Below are positions 1 through 9,285 of a stretch of 64,000 nt of DNA, piece after piece. The notes below the pieces were generated by a model, which saw only the letters and a list, made by a program, of their open reading frames with translations, was not told the origin of the DNA and did no database searches. Numbering within the stretch: position 1 is the stretch's first letter; every line of letters begins with the position of its first letter. A program made the position numbers and the translations under genes. The DNA is from JAFEDN01 sp963832945 (GTDB lineage Bacteria > Pseudomonadota > Gammaproteobacteria > Coxiellales > Coxiellaceae): contig CAWHVV010000007.1 in assembly GCA_963832945.1 (NCBI GenBank), positions 62,001 to 126,000 of the forward strand, written 5' to 3'.

Positions 1-825
1 CAGGAGATTCTCAAAAGAAAAGTAATGCTGACCGATCGGAAACTGGCGATTTACCGTCAATGGCAAAAGATGGTAGACACCAACGCCAGTTTTATGCTCA
101 GTCAGCATTTGGCAAAGCACAATAAAGTAACCGCGCAACTGGAAGCATTGCAAAAAGCTTTACATATAGCCAATCCGGTCCAGCGTATGGAATGTTTTGA
201 TATCAGCCACACTAGTGGCACAGCAGCCGTCGCATCCTGTGTGGTATTTAACGATCAGGGCCCACTGTCCAGTGATTACCGGCGTTTCAACATTGGCGAG
301 ATCACCCCCGGTGATGATTATGCCGCGCTACGCCAGGCGTTGACCCGCCATTACACTCATTTAAAATCGGAAGAAAAACCGTTGCCGGATTTGTTAATTA
401 TTGATGGCGGACCTGGGCAACTCAAACAGGCCATTGAGGTCCTGGAGGAATTACAGGTGAGTGGGGTAGGGCTAATGGCTGTATCGAAAGGGCCATCTCG
501 TAAAGCGGGACTGGAACAGCTTTGGCGGCCCGGCCAAAAAAATGCGTTACGTTTACCTGAAGATCATCCGGCTTTGCATATCATCCAGATGATTCGGGAT
601 GAGGCCCACCGCTTTGCGATCACTTCTCACCGGAAAAGGCGCGCCAAAACCATGACAGTTTCTACTCTGGAATCTTTGCCGGGAATAGGCCCGAAGCGTC
701 GCCGTGAATTACTGCGGCACTTTGGCGGCCTGCAGGGCTTGCGTCAGGCCAGCGTCGCGGATTTAATGCGTGTGCCCGGCATCAATGAAGAACTGGCCAA
801 ACGGATATTTGACTATTTTCATTAA
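1..825 (+). CDS. uvrC: UvrABC excinuclease subunit C, C-terminal part (5' end outside window)
   Basis: The reading frame is open from the first base of the window, so this is the 3' part of a longer gene (about 274 codons seen; UvrC is usually about 600). UvrC makes both incisions in nucleotide excision repair. The visible part holds the RNase H-like endonuclease domain (MECFDISHTSG, LPDLLIIDGGPGQLKQA, HRKRRAK) that cuts 5' of the lesion, followed by the tandem helix-hairpin-helix domain (LESLPGIGPKRRRELLRHFGG, VPGINEELAKRI). The stop overlaps the 3' end of the convergent gene that follows by a few bases. In enterobacteria and legionellae pgsA often follows uvrC. Here pgsA is found 5.5 kb away, which suggests that the intervening block was inserted or rearranged (inference). 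Confidence 0.96.
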   Translation, partial: QEILKRKVMLTDRKLAIYRQWQKMVDTNASFMLSQHLAKHNKVTAQLEALQKALHIANPVQRMECFDISHTSGTAAVASCVVFNDQGPLSSDYRRFNIGEITPGDDYAALRQALTRHYTHLKSEEKPLPDLLIIDGGPGQLKQAIEVLEELQVSGVGLMAVSKGPSRKAGLEQLWRPGQKNALRLPEDHPALHIIQMIRDEAHRFAITSHRKRRAKTMTVSTLESLPGIGPKRRRELLRHFGGLQGLRQASVADLMRVPGINEELAKRIFDYFH

Positions 826-2804
826 CTGTAACTATTCAGGGTGCTCGCACGCATCTTTCCAATCTGATCATCCTTGATGCTATAATTTAGCATCGAATGA
901 CATAATCCCCATTTCGGTTGCTTGAACAGAATTGTGGGAAGTTTAACCTGCTCTTCCTTTGACATCTTATGGAGCAATTTTCCGCTGACTGACGCAAATA
1001 GAGTTGTTAATTGTTTTTTCCCTGATAACACCGTTGCATTTTTATTTTTTTTAAAGAAAACGGGGAACGCATCGAACATCACTTTAAGTCTGATCAGCTC
1101 CTCCAGCCTGAATTGTAGAGAATTCTCCTTCCTATAGATAACATTTACCAGAAACAGAGCTTCTTTTATGATATTTTCCTGTTCGGCTAAAGAAACTTTT
1201 TGACTTAAACAGTCTATCCAAAATAATTTATCCCCGAATTTCTTTAATTCCGGGATTGAACTATAGAAATTAAGCTCATTCTCCATCCCTTTAACCATTT
1301 TCATGTGATAGGATTCCGTGCGGAGTTGGGGATATAATTTGCTGATTTCCCGGGATAGCTTTTGGAATGTCTCCTGATTTTCTGAATGAATCACCGATGG
1401 ATCGCATATTTTATAAAATAAGTGCGTACTATGATGCGTTCCATACTCTTTGAAGATTGTTGAAGTAGAGATTAACGCGCCTTCTTCCGGGCCGGTAGGG
1501 TATTTTGGCCTGGTTTTGAATGAAAATGATTTAAACGATTTTTTCGGAGAATAATGCATGAATTTGCATTCCGTTACTATTTGCCGGATTCGCTCAATTT
1601 CAAGAGGTAGTTGTTCAACAGCTCTTAAGAGGCACACTGCAAATTCCAGTAAATAAATTCGGCATTTTTTAGCAATAGCCTGTGGGGGGGACTTGGCTTC
1701 CTCAAAACGCGTATTTAAAAAGCGGGCAAAAAGATCAAACTCCTGCACATATCGTTTTTGATTGTGTAATTGTTTAAAAAAATCAGTGTAGGATTCGGAA
1801 GAAAATTTTATGCTTTTTTTGATTTCAATGTCAGCTCCTAACGAGCATAGATAATTAACACATCCGAAATTATCATGACGTATGGCAATCTCCAAAGCGG
1901 TTTCACCCCGCGAATTTTTCTGCTCTAAAAAAGCCATGAAATCTGGCTGGGATAACCTTCGTTTTTCGCTTTCGAGCAATTGTTCGTATTGCGTAAAATC
2001 CTGTGCTTTAATGTATTGGGTTAACGGTGTCTCAACCGGATTATAATAGGATTTTTCCTCCTCTTTTGCCTCCAGTTTTTCAAGAACCTTGAGTGCAATT
2101 TTCTCGATTTTTTCATCAGAATCTGAGAGATATTTTTGATAAAATTCATTTCTATCAATATCAGGAACGCGAGGCACGCTATCAAAAGAACGAAAGTGTA
2201 TGGAAGTGACCATCCCTTTTTGCAATTCTAGCGCTTTTTTAACAAATAATGGGACGATTTTGATATCGCGTGTGATCTCAACCAAAGAATATGGAATAGA
2301 GCCGCCAAGTGTGATTGAGGCGACGCCATTGGCGTCAATCAAACAATAAGTGCGAGGATTGTCGTCCATCAATGAGACGGCTATCGCGTGAGTTTCTCTT
2401 TTTGAGTCCTCGTAGTTTGATCCAAAAATTATGGTTTCACCTGGATTTTTTAGCCAGGTGCAGACCTCAATAAAAGCGTCATCGTCAAATTCGCCGGCGA
2501 CGATGACCGGACCGGCGGTTTTATTGCTGTGATTTTTCATAACCGCGGAGATGAATGAATCGAGTTCGGGGTCTTTAGAGACAGGTTTTCCAGCGAGTAA
2601 ATCGTTTTCTAACGCCAGCAATTTATTCACAGCGCTCTCGCTGGAATCCAGTGAATTTTTTCCAATTGATTCCGCTAAAGTCACCGCTATCCCGATGCAG
2701 CGGCCGCCTTCAGCTTTTTTTAGATCAGGAATGTGTTGCGCCGCATAAGCCCACATGAGGGGTAAAAGTCTGGTCTGATTGATAACTTCTATTGATTTTG
2801 TCAT
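822..2804 (-). CDS. candidate effector: papain-like Cys/His/Asp domain plus ankyrin motif (paralogue A)
   Basis: 660 aa, not assigned to a named family. The N-terminal ~210 residues show GGRC (Cys36), THAIAV (His139) and LIDANG (Asp157). This order, with His and Asp before hydrophobic strands, is what papain-fold proteases of the YopT/AvrPphB type show. That assignment is inference from motif order only. Residues ~295-330 carry an ankyrin-like unit (NSRGETALEIAIRHDNFG). The remaining ~330 residues are helical and unassigned. A close paralogue lies in inverted orientation at 7207-9162, with identical positions for all three candidate catalytic residues. This copy has about 37 extra residues around position 440 (FKSFSFKTRPKYPTG). 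The promoter region carries a PmrA-type box. No signal peptide is seen, which fits Dot/Icm-type rather than Sec export. Confidence 0.75.
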   Translation of the reverse strand: MTKSIEVINQTRLLPLMWAYAAQHIPDLKKAEGGRCIGIAVTLAESIGKNSLDSSESAVNKLLALENDLLAGKPVSKDPELDSFISAVMKNHSNKTAGPVIVAGEFDDDAFIEVCTWLKNPGETIIFGSNYEDSKRETHAIAVSLMDDNPRTYCLIDANGVASITLGGSIPYSLVEITRDIKIVPLFVKKALELQKGMVTSIHFRSFDSVPRVPDIDRNEFYQKYLSDSDEKIEKIALKVLEKLEAKEEEKSYYNPVETPLTQYIKAQDFTQYEQLLESEKRRLSQPDFMAFLEQKNSRGETALEIAIRHDNFGCVNYLCSLGADIEIKKSIKFSSESYTDFFKQLHNQKRYVQEFDLFARFLNTRFEEAKSPPQAIAKKCRIYLLEFAVCLLRAVEQLPLEIERIRQIVTECKFMHYSPKKSFKSFSFKTRPKYPTGPEEGALISTSTIFKEYGTHHSTHLFYKICDPSVIHSENQETFQKLSREISKLYPQLRTESYHMKMVKGMENELNFYSSIPELKKFGDKLFWIDCLSQKVSLAEQENIIKEALFLVNVIYRKENSLQFRLEELIRLKVMFDAFPVFFKKNKNATVLSGKKQLTTLFASVSGKLLHKMSKEEQVKLPTILFKQPKWGLCHSMLNYSIKDDQIGKMRASTLNSYS

Positions 2805-2835
2805 GGTAAAAATCTCTCTGTTAATGTGAAAATGT

Positions 2836-2868
2836 ATTTTAAATACTCATTATTAAGAAAGAATTAAA
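2836..2868 (-). promoter_or_regulatory. PmrA-type box and -10 of paralogue A
   Basis: On the minus strand two TTAAT half-sites begin exactly 11 nt apart (box 2849-2868), matching the published PmrA consensus cTTAATatTnncTTAATatT in its TTAAT cores. A TAAAAT -10 hexamer (2836-2841) starts 15 nt after the second half-site. The expected transcript start lies about 25-30 nt before the ATG at 2804. The same geometry recurs at five other genes in the window. Confidence 0.72.
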
Positions 2869-2938
2869 ATTTCGAATGCGGGCAAATTTCCATGTGAGTG
2901 TTAAAATCAGGCAAAATACGAGTTATGGATATAAATGA

Positions 2939-4330
2939 CTATGATCTGGAAGACTGCGGTGTTACCAATCTATCGTTTGAAGTCAGAACCCGCCACCGGT
3001 AGACGATGATCAGCGCACCGGTGAGCATACCCGTGAGGCTGCCAAAAGCAATGCCGAAGATACCCCACTGAAAAACAAAGGCGTAAACGTAGCTCAGGGG
3101 TACCCCAATCAACCAGATCGAAATAAAGCCGATATACATTGGAAAACGGGTATCGAATAAACCACGCAGAGCACCCGTAAAGATATTGCGTACCGCATCA
3201 AAAATCTGGGAAAAGGCCGCAATGACAAATAACCAGATAACCCAATGGAGAATTAAAGCATTGGCAGGATCGGCGACATTAAAGTAAAAAGAAGCCAATA
3301 ATTTTGGGAATAAAATAAAAGCCAGCGCCGCAACCGACGCCCAAATCAGTGCAATTCGCAAACTGGCATAGCCGAGATTTTTAATTTCGTGCCTATTTCC
3401 GGCGCCTCTGGCCTGGCCTACGGTTATACCGCAGGCCTGGGATAATGCAAAAACAGGAACGATAGTCAGGAACAAATACTGATTCACCACCTGAATGGCA
3501 GCCAGCGCATTAGCGCCGATCCAGCCCACCATCAACGCCACCACAAAAAAACTCAGCATTTCAATCGACATTTGCAGACTCATCGGCCAGCCGATTTTAA
3601 ACATGCGCAGCAGATAGTCCCGGTTCTTGTGCGCGCGATACCGGAATAAATCAAACTGCTTAAATCCCTGACGGTGATAGATCAACAAAGTCAGCATACC
3701 AAACCCAAACCATCCCTGCAGAGCCATCGCATAACCCAGCCCCGCGACGCCCAGAGCCGGCATGCCGAATTTACCGAAAATTAAAATCCAGGCGCTGATT
3801 AATAATACGGAGACGCTGCACAGGCTGGTGATAATCGTCAGCCTCTGTTGATGGGTGCCAAAACATAACTGCTGATTACAGACCGCGAGCTGAAACGGCA
3901 GAACCGCCCATACATTGGCATGAAAGTACCGTGTAACGATTGGGATGAGGGCTGGAGACTGGCCAAATGCCTTCAGGATCGGGCCAATAAACCAAAAAAT
4001 CAAAATAGTGGGAATGCTGATAAAACAGGCCAGGGTCCAGCCCTGTTGAAGAAAATTGCCAATCGCCTCAAAATCTTTAGCGCCGTAGGCATGTCCGATC
4101 AGCAGACTCAGCGAAAATAAGATCGACATGCCTATGACCATAATAGTGATTTGTGTACTGATCATTAAAGCGCTGGCCGCCAATACCTGGTGCCCCAGAT
4201 GCGCCAGCATAACCATGCATAAAAAACCGCTGGCTACGTTGAGGAATTGGGTACCCGCCATTGTCAATGCCAATGGCACTATCTTTTTACTGGCTTGACT
4301 CAAGCTTAAAGTTGCAACCGGATCAGACAC
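2939..4330 (-). CDS. MATE family multidrug/Na+ (or H+) antiporter
   Basis: 463 aa, about twelve membrane segments. The two-fold MatE architecture is visible: an N-terminal half starting KIVPLALTMAGTQFLNVASG and a C-terminal half starting FKIGWPMSLQMSIEML. Sequence resembles the NorM/DinF group, which exports cationic drugs in exchange for Na+ or H+. The start is a GTG at 4330 preceded by AAAGAGATC as ribosome-binding site. It lies 10 nt downstream of the sugar transporter gene on the same strand, so the two are probably co-transcribed. The substrate cannot be told from sequence. Confidence 0.92.
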   Translation of the reverse strand: MSDPVATLSLSQASKKIVPLALTMAGTQFLNVASGFLCMVMLAHLGHQVLAASALMISTQITIMVIGMSILFSLSLLIGHAYGAKDFEAIGNFLQQGWTLACFISIPTILIFWFIGPILKAFGQSPALIPIVTRYFHANVWAVLPFQLAVCNQQLCFGTHQQRLTIITSLCSVSVLLISAWILIFGKFGMPALGVAGLGYAMALQGWFGFGMLTLLIYHRQGFKQFDLFRYRAHKNRDYLLRMFKIGWPMSLQMSIEMLSFFVVALMVGWIGANALAAIQVVNQYLFLTIVPVFALSQACGITVGQARGAGNRHEIKNLGYASLRIALIWASVAALAFILFPKLLASFYFNVADPANALILHWVIWLFVIAAFSQIFDAVRNIFTGALRGLFDTRFPMYIGFISIWLIGVPLSYVYAFVFQWGIFGIAFGSLTGMLTGALIIVYRWRVLTSNDRLVTPQSSRS

Positions 4331-4340
4331 TTTGATCTCT

Positions 4341-5732
4341 TTACTTGTTCTTCAATTGTTCTTCCAACTCTTCAAGGGTGACGCCCCTGGTTTCCGGTAC
4401 GAACTTTGCAACGAATATAATGGCCAGGATGCAAAATCCCGAAAATAAATAAAAAAGTGAAGACTTACCGAAAGTTTCCATAAAACTTAATGCGTAACGC
4501 ATCACAAGGCCCGCAAACGTCCAGTTCACCATGGTGGTAATCGTCATTCCTACTTCACGACCCTTGAGCGGGAAAATTTCGGAACAAACTATCCAGGCCA
4601 CCGGGCCCCAGGAAAATGCAAATCCAAATATATAGACAATCACTGCAATGAGCAATACCGTTTTCGGCGTTTGGCTAATCAGCGCAGCGTCTGCGGCGTT
4701 GCCTATGGAGTGAAATGCCAAACCTGCCGCCATCATACTGACAAGCATTATCACGGCGCCGACATACAGCAATTTTTTCCGCCCCCATTTTTCAACCAGG
4801 TAAATGGCGGGAAATGTAAACAGCATATTGACAGTAGGTACTGTGAGCATGGCCAGCAAGCCCTTCATGCCGGCATAGCCGAAAATAGTGGGCGCGTAGT
4901 AAATCATCACGTTAATGCCCACGAGTTGCTGAAACATCTGCAGCACCACGCCGATAATCAGAATCTTCACAAAATGCTTTTTCAAAATGGACTTGAGGGT
5001 ATCGCCTTTACTCTCGGTAAGCACCTGTTCAATTTCTGCGATTTCCAGATCAATTTCCTGCTGAGTGTTAAAAGTGCGTTGCAAGACCCTGATTGCCTCG
5101 GCTTTTCTTTGTTTCAGCATCAGCCAGCGGGGACTTTCCGGAAGCACCAGACTGCCAATGAACATTAAGAAGGCGAATACGGCAATGACCAGGAACATTA
5201 ACGGTAGCGCCACATGGGGGTCAACAAACACAGTGCCTATATAAACGTTGGTTACCGCGATCAAAAAGATACCGATTGTGATCATGAGTTGAAACAGAGA
5301 ACCCATGGAACCGCGAATGGCCGCGGGAGCGGTTTCAGAAAGGTACAAAGGGGTTATAAAGGAAGCGATCCCCACGCCAAAACCCAGGAAAAACCGGCAG
5401 GCTTTTAGCACCAGGAACGGCGGCAGGAAAGCAGAAATAATCGATCCCAGTACGAAAATTAAACCTGCGAAGACCAGACTTTTTTTACGTCCCAGAAACC
5501 GGGCGAATATTCCGGAGAGCAAAGCGCCGATGACGCCGCCGAGCGCAAGGATTGCGGCATACTTCTCGGCGCCCTGAGTGCTTAAATCATAAGCTGCTTT
5601 GATGCTGTTAAACGCGTTGGCAATAAATCCCTGGTCCAGCCCGAATAATAAGCCTCCCAAAGCGCCTATGAGACATATCAGATAGACAATGCCTTTATAA
5701 CTGGTTTTTTGTGGATGAATCTGGTATTTCAT
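4341..5732 (-). CDS. MFS sugar porter (XylE/GalP/AraE-like)
   Basis: 463 aa, twelve transmembrane helices. Sugar-porter family signatures are clear: GGLLFGLDQGFIANAF in TM1, GRKKSL after TM2, PESPRWLM at the end of the N-half, the QQLVGINVMIYYAP motif of TM7, GRKKLL, and the terminal PETRGVTLEELEEQ. This family moves hexoses, pentoses or inositol by proton symport. The ligand is not predictable here. A good GGAGG-type site precedes the ATG. First gene of a likely two-gene unit with the MATE exporter. Confidence 0.93.
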   Translation of the reverse strand: MKYQIHPQKTSYKGIVYLICLIGALGGLLFGLDQGFIANAFNSIKAAYDLSTQGAEKYAAILALGGVIGALLSGIFARFLGRKKSLVFAGLIFVLGSIISAFLPPFLVLKACRFFLGFGVGIASFITPLYLSETAPAAIRGSMGSLFQLMITIGIFLIAVTNVYIGTVFVDPHVALPLMFLVIAVFAFLMFIGSLVLPESPRWLMLKQRKAEAIRVLQRTFNTQQEIDLEIAEIEQVLTESKGDTLKSILKKHFVKILIIGVVLQMFQQLVGINVMIYYAPTIFGYAGMKGLLAMLTVPTVNMLFTFPAIYLVEKWGRKKLLYVGAVIMLVSMMAAGLAFHSIGNAADAALISQTPKTVLLIAVIVYIFGFAFSWGPVAWIVCSEIFPLKGREVGMTITTMVNWTFAGLVMRYALSFMETFGKSSLFYLFSGFCILAIIFVAKFVPETRGVTLEELEEQLKNK

Positions 5733-5891
5733 AAAACTATGGCCTCCGCGTGGGATTGGTTGTCAAATTGAATTTATTATAACTCCTTTTGCATTTTTTT
5801 CATAGTTCTATCGAAAAATTTAAAGTATATAATTAAAAAAGATATTTAAGTTATTGATTTTATATATATCTGAAGGATTTTGATTTAAAAG

Positions 5892-5976
5892 TGCCCGGGG
5901 CCGGAATCGAACCGGCACGGGATTTAGTCCCGAGGGATTTTAAGTCCCTTGCGTCTACCTATTCCGCCACCCGGGC
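5892..5976 (-). tRNA. tRNA-Leu (anticodon UAA)
   Basis: 85-nt class II tRNA. The acceptor stem pairs gcccggg with cccgggc, a long variable arm is present (ctcgggactaaatcccg), and the T-loop is ggttcgattcc. The anticodon loop cTTAAAA gives UAA. It heads a block of three tRNA genes on the minus strand. Confidence 0.96.
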
Positions 5977-5990
5977 AATGCAAAATATGA

Positions 5991-6061
5991 AGGCTGGGGT
6001 CGGAATCGAACCGGCGTCCACGGCTTTGCAGGCCGCTGCATAACCACTCTGCCACCCAGCC
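5991..6061 (-). tRNA. tRNA-Cys (anticodon GCA)
   Basis: 71-nt tRNA. The acceptor stem pairs ggctggg with cccagcc with discriminator U. Anticodon loop cTGCAaa gives GCA, T-arm gccggttcgattccg. It lies between tRNA-Leu and tRNA-Gly on the same strand. Confidence 0.96.
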
Positions 6062-6082
6062 AAGTGGACCCGAAAAAAATCA

Positions 6083-6156
<74 letters not shown>

Positions 6157-6199
6157 TTGAGATGAACATTATTGCTTTTCCTGTGACAATGTCAAGAGG

Positions 6200-6355
6200 C
6201 AGCCAGCAATTGCCGCTGGGTACAGCGGCAATTGCTTCCTATTTATATCCTGTGCTCGGCGGAGCCGATGCTCGGAATGAAGGGGGAGCGCTGCGCGCGC
6301 TCCCCCTTGCGAACCCCCATGGCGTAAGGAGAGTTCCCTTCAGCGGGAACTCCTG
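6200..6355 (+). mobile_element. palindromic insertion element family 1, copy 1
   Basis: 156-bp non-coding element built of nested hairpins. It is flanked by a 9-bp direct repeat gtcaagagg (6191-6199 and 6356-6364), which reads as a target-site duplication. The right copy contains the pgsA stop codon, so insertion happened at the very end of pgsA without changing it. The central hairpin tip is of the gcgctgcgcgcgc type. One end is of the short-subfamily form (ccttcagcgggaactcctg). Confidence 0.88.
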
Positions 6356-6356
6356 G

Positions 6357-6932
6357 TCAAGAGGATTTCACCATTGTCGCAGATTTCTTGAAATCCGGCC
6401 AGGCCAATTTTATATAAATAACCATGGACCAGAGGGTCAGCACCGCCGCAATCCACAAACAAACAGTTCCCAGCCAAAGCACCCATTTATCGTTCCCCGG
6501 GACATACCAAAGCAATAATATCAACGCAATCATCTGTAACGCGGTTTTAATTTTAGCGACAAAAGTCACCGCCACGCTGGTGCGCTTACCCATCTCCGCC
6601 ATCCACTCCCGCAAACCGGAAATGGCGACTTCACGTCCCACAATCACCGCTGCCGGGATGGCTATGCCGAAAATTAAACCTTCGCCTACGACAATGACAA
6701 GCACCACCGCCACCAGCAGTTTATCAGCAATGGGGTCTAAAAAAGCCCCTAAAGGAGTCGTTAAACTGTAACGCCTGGCCAGGTAGCCATCTAACCAGTC
6801 AGTAATGCAGGCCAGCAGAAAAATAATAGCGGCTAAAGCATGACTTCCGCTAAACCTAAAATAATAACAAACCACGACTAATGGAATAACCAAAATACGC
6901 AACAGTGTTAAAATTGTAGGTAAATTCATCAC
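6357..6932 (-). CDS. pgsA: CDP-diacylglycerol--glycerol-3-phosphate 3-phosphatidyltransferase
   Basis: 191 aa inner-membrane enzyme making phosphatidylglycerol-phosphate from CDP-diacylglycerol and glycerol-3-phosphate. The CDP-alcohol phosphotransferase motif D-G-x2-A-R-x8-G-x3-D-x3-D is present as DWLDGYLARRYSLTTPLGAF followed by LDPIADK. About five membrane segments. Starts ATGATG at 6932 after a GAG-type ribosome-binding site. Its stop codon lies within the target-site duplication of the adjacent palindromic element. Confidence 0.97.
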   Translation of the reverse strand: MMNLPTILTLLRILVIPLVVVCYYFRFSGSHALAAIIFLLACITDWLDGYLARRYSLTTPLGAFLDPIADKLLVAVVLVIVVGEGLIFGIAIPAAVIVGREVAISGLREWMAEMGKRTSVAVTFVAKIKTALQMIALILLLWYVPGNDKWVLWLGTVCLWIAAVLTLWSMVIYIKLAWPDFKKSATMVKSS

Positions 6933-7008
6933 AACTCTTTATAGGAAATAAGGGGTCAACTTGCCCATCTAGTCTGACGGATTTGCCCGTTATTTACAAT
7001 TAAAGAAA

Positions 7009-7107
7009 GTAACCATTCACCTTGTAGAGGGGAACGTCCAATTTTTCGTCAAACCTGAGCCAAAATTAGACGTTCTGCGTATGTAAATTCATGTGGTGAA
7101 TGGATAC
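7009..7107. mobile_element. palindromic element family 2 (99 bp, 8-bp target duplication)
   Basis: Ends form an inverted repeat gtaaccattcacc / ggtgaatggatac. A second inner palindrome pairs gaacgtc...aatttt with aaaatt...gacgttc. It is flanked by taaagaaa at 7001-7008 and 7108-7115, a probable 8-bp target-site duplication. Related ends (about 26 bp, TAACCATTCACC plus TGTAGAGGGG) recur at 27113-27140 and 61501-61526. No coding capacity, so it would depend on a transposase encoded elsewhere. Confidence 0.7.
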
Positions 7108-7134
7108 TAAAGAAATTTGCACGGCATTCGAAAT

Positions 7135-7167
7135 TTTAATTCTCTCTTAATAATAAGTATTTAAAAT
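7135..7167 (+). promoter_or_regulatory. PmrA-type box and -10 of paralogue B
   Basis: TTAAT at 7136-7140 and 7147-7151 (11 nt apart) fits the two half-sites of the Legionella/Coxiella PmrA box. The -10 TAAAAT at 7162-7167 begins 15 nt after the second half-site. The sequence is conserved with the inverted copy upstream of paralogue A. Confidence 0.74.
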
Positions 7168-7206
7168 ACATTTTCACATTAAAACATAAACGGAGAGATT
7201 TTTACC

Positions 7207-9162
7207 ATGACAAAATCAATAGAAGTTATCAATCAGACCAGACTTTTACCCCTCATGTGGGCTTATGCGGCGCAACACATTCCTGGTCTAAAAAAAGCTG
7301 AAGGCGGTCGCTGCATCGGGATAGCGGTGACTTTAGCGGAATCAATTGGAAACAATTCACTGGATTCCAGAGAGAGCGCTGTGAATAAATTGCTGGCGTT
7401 AGAAAACGATTTACTCGCTGGAAAACCTGTCTCTAAAGACCCCGAACTGAATTCATTCATCTCCGCGGTTATGAAAAATCACAGCAATAAATCCGCCGGT
7501 CCGGTCATTGTCGCCGGCGAATTTGACGATGACGCCTTTATTGAGGCCTGCGCCTGGCTAAAAAAACCAGGTGAAACCATTGTTTTTGGGTCAAACTATG
7601 AGGACTCAAAAAGAGAAACTCATGCGATAGCTGTCTCTTTGAAACGCACTAACCCTCGCACTTACTGCCTGATCGACGCCAATGGCAGCGCCCCCATCGC
7701 ACTGGGCGGCTCCGTTGCCTCTTCTTTGGTAGGGCTTACAGAAGATATTAAACAGGTTCCGCAATTCGTTAAAAAAGCGCTTTGGATGGAAAAAGAGATG
7801 GTCACTTCCATACACTTTCTCTCTTTTGATAGCGTGCCTGGCGTTCCTGATATAGATAGAGATGATTTTTATCAAAAACATGTTATACCCATTGAAAAAA
7901 CCGATAAAATCGCCCTCAGAGTTCTTACCAATCTGCAAGCGAAAGACGAAGAAAAATCCTATTATAATCCAGTTCCGACGAAATTAATGGAACTCGCAAA
8001 AGCAGGCGAGAAGGCGAACTTAACATTTTTAATCGAAGCCCACAAAAAGAGGGTAAGCCAGCAAGACTTCATGATTTTTTTAAATAAAAAGAACTCGCGG
8101 GGTGAATCCGCTTTAGATATGGCCATTCGTCACGATCACTTCGAGTGCGTTCAATTGCTGTGCGGGGCGGGAGCCGAGTGGGATATCGAAAGAAAAAATG
8201 GAAAAATAAAATTACCCCTAGGCGACATCTCTAATTTTTTCACGGGATTACGTACCCAAAAACGATATGTGCAGGAATTTAATCTTTTTGCCGGCTTTCT
8301 AAGTAAGAAATTTGAAGAAGACAAATCTCCACAAACCATTGCTAAAGAATGTCGAATTTATTTGCTGGAATTTGCACTAAGACTCCTGCGTGTTCTCGAA
8401 AATTCACCTCGTGAAGTCGAACGCATCCGGCAAATAGTATCCGAGAGCAAATTCATGCATTATTCTCCAAAAAAAGAGTATGGAACGCATCATAGCACGC
8501 ATCTATTTCATAAAATGTGTGATTCATTAATTAAGGGTGACAAAGAAACATTCGAAAAGCTATTCCATGAAATCTGTAAATCATATCCACAAGTCAATAT
8601 TGAATCCTATCACATAAAAACTCTCCAGAAGATGGAAAATTTTAATTTATATAGCTCAATCCGGCAAGTAAAAGAATTTGGGGATGAACTATTATGGATA
8701 AACTGTCTGGATCAAAAAATTTCTCTGGCCGAACAGAAGAGCATCATGAAAGAAGCCCTGCTGTTGATAGGCGTTATCACCATGAGTAAGAATCCTCCCC
8801 AATTAAATCCTCCCCAATTAAGGCTGGAGGAATTAGCCAGGCTTAAAACAATGCTTGAAGAATTTCCAGTTCTCCATTTGGCTCAAAACAATGGTTTTTT
8901 TAAACCAAAAAAAATTGAAACCTTACTATCGAACGGACAGGAATTTAAAGATTTATACACCACAGCCTGCAGAGCAATACTCAACAGGATGTCAAGCAAA
9001 GAGCAGCAAAACCTTCCCGGAATTTTCTTCACGCAAATGAGATGGGGGTTCTGTGATCCGAAAATAGATGACGCCATTAAAAATGATCAAGTTAAGCACA
9101 TGCGGATGGAAACCAGGAGAAATACTCGTATTTCTGAACAGATAGAATCAAAAAATACATAA
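7207..9162 (+). CDS. candidate effector: papain-like Cys/His/Asp domain plus ankyrin motif (paralogue B)
   Basis: 651 aa, paralogue of the gene at 822-2804. The first ~190 residues are nearly identical between the two copies. The candidate triad GGRC (Cys36), THAIAV (His139) and LIDANG (Asp157) is intact. Residues ~300-335 have an ankyrin-like unit (NSRGESALDMAIRHDHFE). The C-terminal half is more diverged, with a short direct repeat (NPPQLNPPQL). Start ATG at 7207 follows GGAGAGA. Function is not established: protease activity is inferred from motif order, and a host-directed role from the PmrA-type promoter and the ankyrin motif. No signal peptide. Confidence 0.77.
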   Translation: MTKSIEVINQTRLLPLMWAYAAQHIPGLKKAEGGRCIGIAVTLAESIGNNSLDSRESAVNKLLALENDLLAGKPVSKDPELNSFISAVMKNHSNKSAGPVIVAGEFDDDAFIEACAWLKKPGETIVFGSNYEDSKRETHAIAVSLKRTNPRTYCLIDANGSAPIALGGSVASSLVGLTEDIKQVPQFVKKALWMEKEMVTSIHFLSFDSVPGVPDIDRDDFYQKHVIPIEKTDKIALRVLTNLQAKDEEKSYYNPVPTKLMELAKAGEKANLTFLIEAHKKRVSQQDFMIFLNKKNSRGESALDMAIRHDHFECVQLLCGAGAEWDIERKNGKIKLPLGDISNFFTGLRTQKRYVQEFNLFAGFLSKKFEEDKSPQTIAKECRIYLLEFALRLLRVLENSPREVERIRQIVSESKFMHYSPKKEYGTHHSTHLFHKMCDSLIKGDKETFEKLFHEICKSYPQVNIESYHIKTLQKMENFNLYSSIRQVKEFGDELLWINCLDQKISLAEQKSIMKEALLLIGVITMSKNPPQLNPPQLRLEELARLKTMLEEFPVLHLAQNNGFFKPKKIETLLSNGQEFKDLYTTACRAILNRMSSKEQQNLPGIFFTQMRWGFCDPKIDDAIKNDQVKHMRMETRRNTRISEQIESKNT

Positions 9163-9174
9163 TCCTAAATTAAT

Positions 9175-9269
9175 CAGTTGCCACCGTAGCGAAGGTTACC
9201 AGGATTATAATCAGGAGCATCTTATTTCTGAATTTGGCAAAATTTAAATTCCGCAGTAGGTGGCAACTG
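9175..9269. repeat. 95-bp palindromic repeat with 11-bp inverted ends
   Basis: The ends are cagttgccacc (9175-9185) and its exact inverse ggtggcaactg (9259-9269), flanked on both sides by taat. It has the size and shape of a miniature inverted-repeat element, and also lies where a terminator between paralogue B and the convergent mccA would be expected. I saw no second copy in this window. Confidence 0.55.
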
Positions 9270-9285
9270 TAATCAGCCAGTGCGA

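Noticed and set aside
4671..5168. 165-codon antisense frame within the sugar transporter gene
   Set aside because: Shadow of a membrane-protein gene; no ribosome-binding site and no plausible protein features.
6162..6518. Open frame antisense to the pgsA end
   Set aside because: Consists mainly of palindromic element copy 1, which is open in several frames by composition.
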